Assembly (NCBI RefSeq): GCF_026011715.1
Contig: NZ_BRVM01000006.1
Location: 101,955-165,954 of the forward strand
Source of the DNA: Cytobacillus sp. NCCP-133
GTDB taxonomy: Bacteria > Bacillota > Bacilli > Bacillales > Cytobacillaceae
Length of the DNA: 64,000 nt
Reading direction: 5' to 3'
Shown here: piece after piece, positions 59,066-64,000 of the stretch
Numbering within the stretch: position 1 is the stretch's first letter
Layout: each line of letters opens with the position of its first letter
The notes under the pieces: model-generated
Database searches by the model: none
The model's input: only the letters and a program-made list of their open reading frames with translations
Told to the model about the DNA's origin: nothing
Position numbers and translations under genes: made by a program

Positions 59066-60246
59066 TTCACGCTCTCCTTTCCAGCTTTTCCGACTAAAAA
59101 GGTAACATCCTCATACTGGTTCGTGCAGGCATCCAGGTCTTTTACACCGCTGATATCCTGAAGAACCACTTTCTTTCCGGAAGCGCGTTTATTCTTCGCA
59201 AGTTCGAATGCTTCTTTGCGGCGCTCCGGGCTGTATAAAATGCAGTACACTGGCTCTGCTGCTGGGCTGTCTCCAAGTGCTTCGAGCAAGCGGTCCAGAC
59301 GGATCGCAAATCCGGTTGCTCCGGTGTCTTTTCCGAATTTTTGAAGCAGCAGATCATAACGCCCGCCATTTCCGATTGGGAAACCGACATTGCCTGCGTA
59401 TACTTCAAAAAGAATGCCAGTGTAGTAGCTCATATGGCTAACAAGTGTTAAGTCAAACCTGACTGTATCCTCCTGGCCGTAATCCTGCATGATGCCCCAC
59501 AGCTGCTGCAGCTCTGAAAGGGCTTTTTTGCCGGTGCCGTTTTCAAGGAGTCCGTAAGCAAGCTCAATGACTTCTTCCCCGCCTCTTAATTTGAGGAAGC
59601 CGAGCAGCCTTTGTTTATCTATGGATGAAAGGGCCAGGCTTTTTACATGTTCCCTATAGCCCACATAATTCTTTTCATAAAGAAATCTCGCTAAGTTTTC
59701 AACTCTTTCTTCTGTTCCTAAAATCTGCTGGAAAAAGTTCCGGACGAATCCGATATGGCCGACAGAGAGCTGAAAGTTTTGGAGTCCTGCTTCCTTTAAA
59801 GCTGAAATCATCAGCGCCATTCCTTCTCCATCCGCACTGATCGTATGGTCCCCAATGCATTCAACGCCGATCTGTTCAAATTCTGCCGGGCGGCCGCCTT
59901 CCCGCTGCTGAGCGCGGTACACATTTGCGGAATAAGCCAGCCGGATCGGCAGCTCATCTTTTAGTAGGCGTGATGCCGCAACCCTTGCGATCGGCGCTGT
60001 CATATCCGGACGCAGGACGAGGGTATGTCCCTGCTGATCAAGGAGCTTGAACAGCTGCTGGTCGAGAATTGCAGATGCTGCTCCAACCGTTTCGTAATAT
60101 TCAAGTGCCGGCGTTTCAATAAACTGAAAGCCCCAGCGCTTCATTTCCTCTTGAATGGATGATCGGACTGCTGCTTTTCTTTCATATAAATCAGGTAATG
60201 TATCTCTCATGCCTAATGGCTTTTCAAACATAAATAATCGGCTCAA
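59062..60246 (-). CDS. hisZ: ATP phosphoribosyltransferase regulatory subunit HisZ
   Basis: HisZ is a histidyl-tRNA synthetase paralog that activates short HisG and senses histidine. Motifs are [38 protein letters not shown] and [35 protein letters not shown] and [14 protein letters not shown] follow. The TTG at 60246 has GAGAGGTG before it and is preferred to the GTG at 60255, which lies in that site. It is the first gene of hisZGDBHAFI. Confidence 0.95.
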   Translation of the reverse strand: MSRLFMFEKPLGMRDTLPDLYERKAAVRSSIQEEMKRWGFQFIETPALEYYETVGAASAILDQQLFKLLDQQGHTLVLRPDMTAPIARVAASRLLKDELPIRLAYSANVYRAQQREGGRPAEFEQIGVECIGDHTISADGEGMALMISALKEAGLQNFQLSVGHIGFVRNFFQQILGTEERVENLARFLYEKNYVGYREHVKSLALSSIDKQRLLGFLKLRGGEEVIELAYGLLENGTGKKALSELQQLWGIMQDYGQEDTVRFDLTLVSHMSYYTGILFEVYAGNVGFPIGNGGRYDLLLQKFGKDTGATGFAIRLDRLLEALGDSPAAEPVYCILYSPERRKEAFELAKNKRASGKKVVLQDISGVKDLDACTNQYEDVTFLVGKAGKESVK

Positions 60247-60320
60247 CGTATTCACCTCTCTGAATAAAAAATTCCGAATCCTTTAGTTCGCTAATATGGT
60301 AGCAAATTGAAGTTATATGT

Positions 60321-60349
60321 AGTGTAACGCGCAAACCCGATGCCGTCAA
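60321..60349 (-). promoter_or_regulatory. SigA-type promoter of the his operon
   Basis: TTGACG and TACACT are 17 bases apart on the minus strand, giving a start near 60314 and a leader of about 68 bases before hisZ. Confidence 0.65.
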
Positions 60350-60382
60350 CCAAAAGGTGCAGAAAAAAGGGTTCGGGCAGAA

Positions 60383-60418
60383 AAAAGGCTCCTTTTTGAT
60401 TGGAAAAGGAGTTTTTTA
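60383..60418. terminator. Bidirectional terminator upstream of the his promoter
   Basis: CTCCTTTT/AAAAGGAG with a seven-base loop has TTTTTT after it on both strands. Confidence 0.8.
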
Positions 60419-60706
60419 CATAGTTTGTACATATAGATGGAAGGTTATTTGAATAAATAGTTATTTTTGCAGCTGGCAGGACAGTGTAACCTGAGAACGA
60501 CTATTAGCTAGCACATTTTGATTTGGGCTATCGCCCAACCGAAATTCATCTCCCCCTTACCATTGGGCTTCACCTTTCACACGCTTGAAGAGGGAGACTT
60601 CTTTCGGAAGTACGTTAAATTTATCTAACATCTAACACAATTCAGCTGCCCAATGGCATCTTTGGCAAGCTGATATGCCCCACTCCTTGTTCTGGCGCGG
60701 TTTAGG

Positions 60707-60745
60707 AAAAAAACTCCGCAAGCTTAAGCCTGCGGAGTTTTTTTT
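60707..60745. terminator. Terminator of yvoF
   Basis: ACTCCGCA/TGCGGAGT has T runs on both sides; the yvoF stop codon is inside the loop. Confidence 0.9.
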
Positions 60746-61266
60746 CCATAGATCGGGTCTGCCGCCCAGCGAGCGGATAGTTCTTCTTTTGTATAGATCA
60801 CACGCATCGGGTTGCCGCCGACGAAGGCTCCGGGCGGAACATCTTTATGGACGAGCGTTCCAGCCGAGACAATGGCGCCATCTCCGATCGTAATGCCCGG
60901 CAGAATGGTTGAATTGGCGCCGATCATAACTTCACTGCCAATTTCAACCGGGCCGAGCCGGTATTCTTTAATCAGGTACTCATGTGCGAGGATTGTGGTG
61001 TTGTAGCCGATGACCGTGTTTCGGCCTACACTGATTTTTTCAGGAAACATGACATCCAGCATGACCATAAGCGCGAAGGAGGTTTGATCGCCAACCTTCA
61101 TTCGCAAAAAAGTCCTGTAGAGCCAGTTCTTCATGCCCAGAAATGGCGTATAGCGCGCCAGCTGAATCACCGCAAAGTTTTTTACAACCTTCCAAAACGG
61201 AACGGTTTTATACACATGCCAAAGAGAATTACCGCCCTCGACCTGGTATCGCTCCGTTTTCCTCAT
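60724..61266 (-). CDS. yvoF: Hexapeptide-repeat acetyltransferase YvoF
   Basis: The 180-residue protein has left-handed beta-helix repeats ([60 protein letters not shown]) and the closing [11 protein letters not shown] of maltose/galactoside acetyltransferase-like enzymes. It follows ppaX with a four-base overlap, as in B. subtilis lgt-yvoD-ppaX-yvoF. The acceptor is unknown. Confidence 0.93.
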   Translation of the reverse strand: MRKTERYQVEGGNSLWHVYKTVPFWKVVKNFAVIQLARYTPFLGMKNWLYRTFLRMKVGDQTSFALMVMLDVMFPEKISVGRNTVIGYNTTILAHEYLIKEYRLGPVEIGSEVMIGANSTILPGITIGDGAIVSAGTLVHKDVPPGAFVGGNPMRVIYTKEELSARWAADPIYGKKTPQA

Positions 61267-61910
61267 TGTTTCTCTGCCTCGAGGATATCCAGCAGGTCAG
61301 CCATATTATCGAGCATATAGTCCGGTTCAAAGCGCGCCAGAAACTCGCGGCCCTTTGCTGTCCAGGCCACACCTGCCGTTTTCGTGCCGGCGTTTTTCCC
61401 CCCTTCAATATCATGTGAGTTATCGCCGACCATAATGGCTTCCTCCGGCTTTGCATCTAATAATTCCAATGCCTTTAAAATCGGCTCCGGATCCGGTTTC
61501 GGCTTTTCAACGTCATCGAGTGTGACAACGACATCAAAGAACGGATCCAGGTTTGTCAATTTCAAACCCTTTTCAACGACATTTGAAACCTTCGTTGTCA
61601 CTATTCCAAGCTTGTAGCCGGATTCTTTTAAAGTCCGTACGGTTTCAAACACGCCTTCAAATTCCTTCACAAGCACATCGTGGTTTTTAATATTGTACTC
61701 CCGGTAAACCGTTATCATTTCCTCCACTTTTTCTGGGCTGATGGACTCAAATGTTTCATGAAGCGTCGGCCCCATGAACGGAAGAACATCTTCCCGCTTG
61801 TAGCGCTCAGGATAATATTTTCCGAGCGTATGCAAAAATGAAGAAATAATCAATTCGTTTGTGTCAATTAGTGTTCCATCTAAATCAAATAAAATAGTGT
61901 TAATGCTCAT
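61263..61910 (-). CDS. ppaX: Pyrophosphatase PpaX
   Basis: PpaX hydrolyses the pyrophosphate made when HprK/P dephosphorylates HPr-Ser-P. The 215-residue HAD hydrolase has [15 protein letters not shown] (nucleophile Asp), GIVTTKVSN, and [18 protein letters not shown] with [17 protein letters not shown]. The ATG at 61910 has AAGGAAG before it. It overlaps yvoD and yvoF, and hprK lies three genes upstream. Confidence 0.95.
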   Translation of the reverse strand: MSINTILFDLDGTLIDTNELIISSFLHTLGKYYPERYKREDVLPFMGPTLHETFESISPEKVEEMITVYREYNIKNHDVLVKEFEGVFETVRTLKESGYKLGIVTTKVSNVVEKGLKLTNLDPFFDVVVTLDDVEKPKPDPEPILKALELLDAKPEEAIMVGDNSHDIEGGKNAGTKTAGVAWTAKGREFLARFEPDYMLDNMADLLDILEAEKQ

Positions 61911-62847
61911 AGGTTGCTTCCTTTCTTTTAGCCAGATCAGCACGGTTCCAAATCATTGCGACGAGCAGAGTCAGGACTATTGCCACACCCAGGCGGATCA
62001 GCAGGAGCGGCAATACCGGAATGCCCAGCGGCACAAAGATTAGCGTATCCTCCACGACTGCGTGGCAGGCAACGAGGAACACGAATGCGATCGTTACATC
62101 TTTTTTGCTGACGCCATCTTCCTGGACAGCCTGGATCATGACGCCCGCCCCGTAGGCAAGGCCGAACACCAATCCGGCTGCAAGCGTCGTGGACGTATTT
62201 TCTTTCATGCCTAGCGCTCTTGTGGCTGGCGCCATCCATTTTGAGAAAAGAGCAAGCCATTGTTTGTCTTTTAGGATTTGAATCATGACCATTAACGGTA
62301 TAACAATGATCGCAAGCTGAAAAATTCCAAGCAGAGCCGTTTGCAGTGCATCCAGCAGGATCGGCACTAAACCGGAGGCCTGCTCTTCTTTTACCGGGAT
62401 AAACCCGTATTGAGCCGTTTCAGATCCGCCTTGCCAGACAAGATTAATGACAATCGCGCTTACTAACGCAAGGCCGAACCTTACAGCAAGCACAACCCAC
62501 AGCTTGACGCCAACCTTCAGGGCAACTCCTGTCTCAATCAGCATATTATGCGAAAAAGACAGCATGACTGCGATTATAAATACCTCTTTTACCGTGAGAT
62601 CAAGCGTTAAAATCGCTCCGATTCCGGCATATAAATTCAAAAAATTCCCCAAAACAAGCGGTATGGCTGCATCTCCAGACAGCCCAATCAGATTCATAAG
62701 AGGCGTGATCAGCTTTATAACCCATGGAAGCACTGGCGTATGCTGCAGCAGCGCCACGATCAGCGTGACAGGGAAAATGACTTTTCCAAGCGTCCATGTT
62801 GTCTTTAGGCCGGCCATCAGCCCCCGTTTGGATGATTCAACCAGCAT
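61900..62847 (-). CDS. yvoD: Nucleoside-recognition (Gate) domain membrane protein YvoD
   Basis: The 315-residue protein has eight or so membrane segments and two Gate/nucleoside recognition halves ([20 protein letters not shown], and [20 protein letters not shown]). It corresponds to B. subtilis YvoD in the hprK-lgt-yvoD-ppaX order. The transported substrate is unknown. It overlaps ppaX by 11 bases. Confidence 0.9.
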   Translation of the reverse strand: MLVESSKRGLMAGLKTTWTLGKVIFPVTLIVALLQHTPVLPWVIKLITPLMNLIGLSGDAAIPLVLGNFLNLYAGIGAILTLDLTVKEVFIIAVMLSFSHNMLIETGVALKVGVKLWVVLAVRFGLALVSAIVINLVWQGGSETAQYGFIPVKEEQASGLVPILLDALQTALLGIFQLAIIVIPLMVMIQILKDKQWLALFSKWMAPATRALGMKENTSTTLAAGLVFGLAYGAGVMIQAVQEDGVSKKDVTIAFVFLVACHAVVEDTLIFVPLGIPVLPLLLIRLGVAIVLTLLVAMIWNRADLAKRKEATYEH

Positions 62848-62875
62848 CTCTACTCTCCCTTGTTCTTTCTATTCT

Positions 62876-63691
62876 CTATGCTTGATCCAAATACCGGACT
62901 TCTGCCTGGCCTTTTTTTCTTCTGTAGAAAATAAGGGCCAGCGCGACAATGATGAGAGCAACTGAAATCGTCTGCGCGATTCTTAATGTGTCCGTAAGCA
63001 TCAGGCTGTCCGTCCGAAGACCTTCAACAAAGAAACGGCCGATGGAATACCAGATCACATAGGTGAGGAAAAGCTCCCCGCGCCTCAAATTTGCTCTTCT
63101 TAATAATATAAGGATGATAAACCCAATTATATTCCAAATCGACTCATATAAAAATGTCGGATGATAATAGGCTCCGTTAATATACATTTGGTTAATAATG
63201 AATTCAGGCAGCTGCATGTTTTCCAAAAAGGCGCGGCTGACCTCCCTGCCGTGCGCTTCCTGATTCATAAAGTTTCCCCAACGGCCGATTGCCTGCCCTA
63301 AGATGATGCTTGGAGCGGCAACATCAGCAAGCTGCCAAAATGAAACTTTTTTCTTTTTCGCAAAAACATAAGCCGTAATGACAGATCCAATCAAGGCTCC
63401 ATGAATGGCAATTCCGCCATTCCATATTTTTATAATCTCACCTGGATTCTGCGAGTAAAAATCCCATTGGAAGATAACATAATAAATCCGGGCTGAAATA
63501 ATCGCAATGGGAATCGCCCACAACATTAAATCGGCAAAAATATCTTTGGGAAGTCCTCTTCTTTCCCCTTCCCTCATTGCAATAATAAGCGCTAGTGCAA
63601 TGCCGATCCCAATAATGAGACCATACCAGTGGACTTGAATCGGCCCAAGGGATATAGCAATCGGATCAAGCGGCTGAATATTGTTTTCCAT
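62876..63691 (-). CDS. lgt: Prolipoprotein diacylglyceryl transferase
   Basis: Lgt attaches diacylglycerol to the lipobox Cys of prolipoproteins such as those encoded at 1.7, 5.9, 11.7, 23.1 and 25.5 kb here. The membrane protein has the signature [20 protein letters not shown], the HGxxxG region [12 protein letters not shown], and [15 protein letters not shown] 63691 is spaced correctly after AAGGAG; GTG 63697 is too close. Length is 271. Confidence 0.97.
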   Translation of the reverse strand: MENNIQPLDPIAISLGPIQVHWYGLIIGIGIALALIIAMREGERRGLPKDIFADLMLWAIPIAIISARIYYVIFQWDFYSQNPGEIIKIWNGGIAIHGALIGSVITAYVFAKKKKVSFWQLADVAAPSIILGQAIGRWGNFMNQEAHGREVSRAFLENMQLPEFIINQMYINGAYYHPTFLYESIWNIIGFIILILLRRANLRRGELFLTYVIWYSIGRFFVEGLRTDSLMLTDTLRIAQTISVALIIVALALIFYRRKKGQAEVRYLDQA

Positions 63692-63926
63692 GATCACTTC
63701 TCCTTCTCATCAAAAAGCACAAACACCTTCGGAACCTGCCAAGAAGCTTTCCCTTTGGCAACCCCCGGCCCCTCGAGGGAGGCAGGTGCTGCAGCTAAAC
63801 TTAATCTGTAATTTTGCTTCCTTTATTTATAGAGGCTGTAACTCCTATCAGGACACCGTTTATCAAGTTTCAATCAAACGTTTGATTGAATCCTGCACAA
63901 TCTCGGGAGGTCCGCCTTTTATAAGC
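63692..63926. other. hprK-lgt spacer with perfect 22-base palindrome
   Basis: The 235-base spacer has no coding frame. The palindrome at 63869-63890 is its only clear structure. Confidence 0.6.
63869..63890. promoter_or_regulatory. Perfect palindrome, operator candidate
   Basis: The 22-base palindrome has half site TTCAATCAAAC meeting its exact complement. Its centre ATCAAACGTTTGAT is identical to the one in front of est at 32737-32757. No T run follows on either strand, so it is not a terminator. Confidence 0.65.
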
Positions 63927-64000
63927 TTAACGATCCTCATCGCCGTCCTCAATCACATCTGACAGGCGGCTTGTAAACTGTTCGGCCGCATTCATGCCCA
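63927..64000 (-). CDS. hprK: HPr kinase/phosphorylase, C-terminal end only
   Basis: The last 24 codons on the minus strand read GMNAAEQFTSRLSDVIEDGD and end EDR, which matches the C-terminus of HprK/P. Its position directly upstream of lgt-yvoD-ppaX supports this. The rest of the gene is outside the window. HprK/P phosphorylates Ser46 of HPr and Crh. Confidence 0.8.
   Translation of the reverse strand, partial: GMNAAEQFTSRLSDVIEDGDEDR

Larger units (their letters stand above)
60247..60706. other. Gap of about 460 bases upstream of hisZ with hairpins
   Basis: The gap contains the his promoter (60321-60349), a bidirectional hairpin terminator (60385-60418) and a GC-richer segment (60505-60700) with two hairpins: TTGGGC-TATC-GCCCAA at 60523-60538 and a ten-base stem pairing 60550-60559 with 60588-60597. 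No T-box motif is found. The segment may be an unknown RNA or a decayed mobile element. Confidence 0.5.

Noticed and set aside
60247-60706. T-box riboswitch in front of the his operon
   Set aside because: No AGGGTGGNACCGCG-like T-box sequence is found on the minus strand, and the promoter lies downstream of the hairpin terminator.
63869-63890. Terminator of hprK
   Set aside because: The palindrome has no loop and no T run on either strand.

Overview
The window comes from the chromosome of an endospore-forming Firmicute of the Bacillaceae (Bacillus or Cytobacillus type). The evidence is spore genes (GerA-type germinant receptor, a SpoIIP-type amidase), a Bacillus core gene order (hprK-lgt-yvoD-ppaX-yvoF-his operon-yvcD-trxB-yvcI-rapZ-yvcK-whiA-crh-clpP-tRNA-Arg-sigL-cggR-gapA-pgk-tpiA-gpmI-eno-secG-est-rnr-smpB-ssrA), strong GGAGG ribosome binding sites and U-tract terminators. 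The genus is inferred from gene content; the species cannot be fixed by reading alone.

Layout. 1-8 kb: end of a gerA operon, a RodA-like SEDS glycosyltransferase, a GalT-like DUF4931 protein, a two-domain FixH/YtkA-like lipoprotein, a stand-alone SpoIIP and a YueD-like reductase. 8-24 kb is an accessory zone: a KdpD-type USP protein, a cystine-type ABC importer (tcyABC), small proteins, peptide deformylase, a K+/H+ antiporter, a catalytic-domain-only tyrosine recombinase, a LiaG-like protein, an SDR and a Fur-box ferric iron ABC importer. It also holds at least five broken genes (DUF2935, DUF5643/DUF4179-like, GNAT, C39 peptidase and a membrane protein). 24-28 kb: a lipoprotein and a secreted alkaline phosphatase behind an unusually regular PhoP box. 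28-64 kb is almost entirely conserved core on the minus strand: tmRNA and trans-translation/RNA decay (ssrA, smpB, rnr), secG, lower glycolysis under CggR, sigma-54, ClpP behind a CtsR box, Crh, the whiA-yvcK-rapZ cluster, thioredoxin reductase, the complete histidine operon, and lgt with the 3' end of hprK.

Most interesting: three paralogous NERD-domain proteins (at 24, 34 and 53 kb) share one architecture: PD-(D/E)XK-like nuclease fold, four-cysteine zinc ribbon, and a putative winged-helix C-terminus. Each adjoins its own array of short degenerate direct repeats with a 20- or 21-base period, which is two turns of B-DNA. The arrays share the plan TTTA-NNN-GC(C/G)-A but differ in core: GCGA type near 24.8 kb, CCGGCC type near 34.4 kb, TGTGCCA type near 53.5 kb. 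Two orphan arrays of related type sit at 13.5 and 44.1 kb without a nuclease. I read this as a candidate undescribed nuclease/cognate-repeat system.

Other repeats cut into the core operons: a structured element directly after gapA and again between hisG and hisD, and four copies (one heavily deleted) of a GAAAAGCGC...GGACAG family. A near-identical palindrome centred on ATCAAACGTTTGAT lies in front of est and between hprK and lgt.
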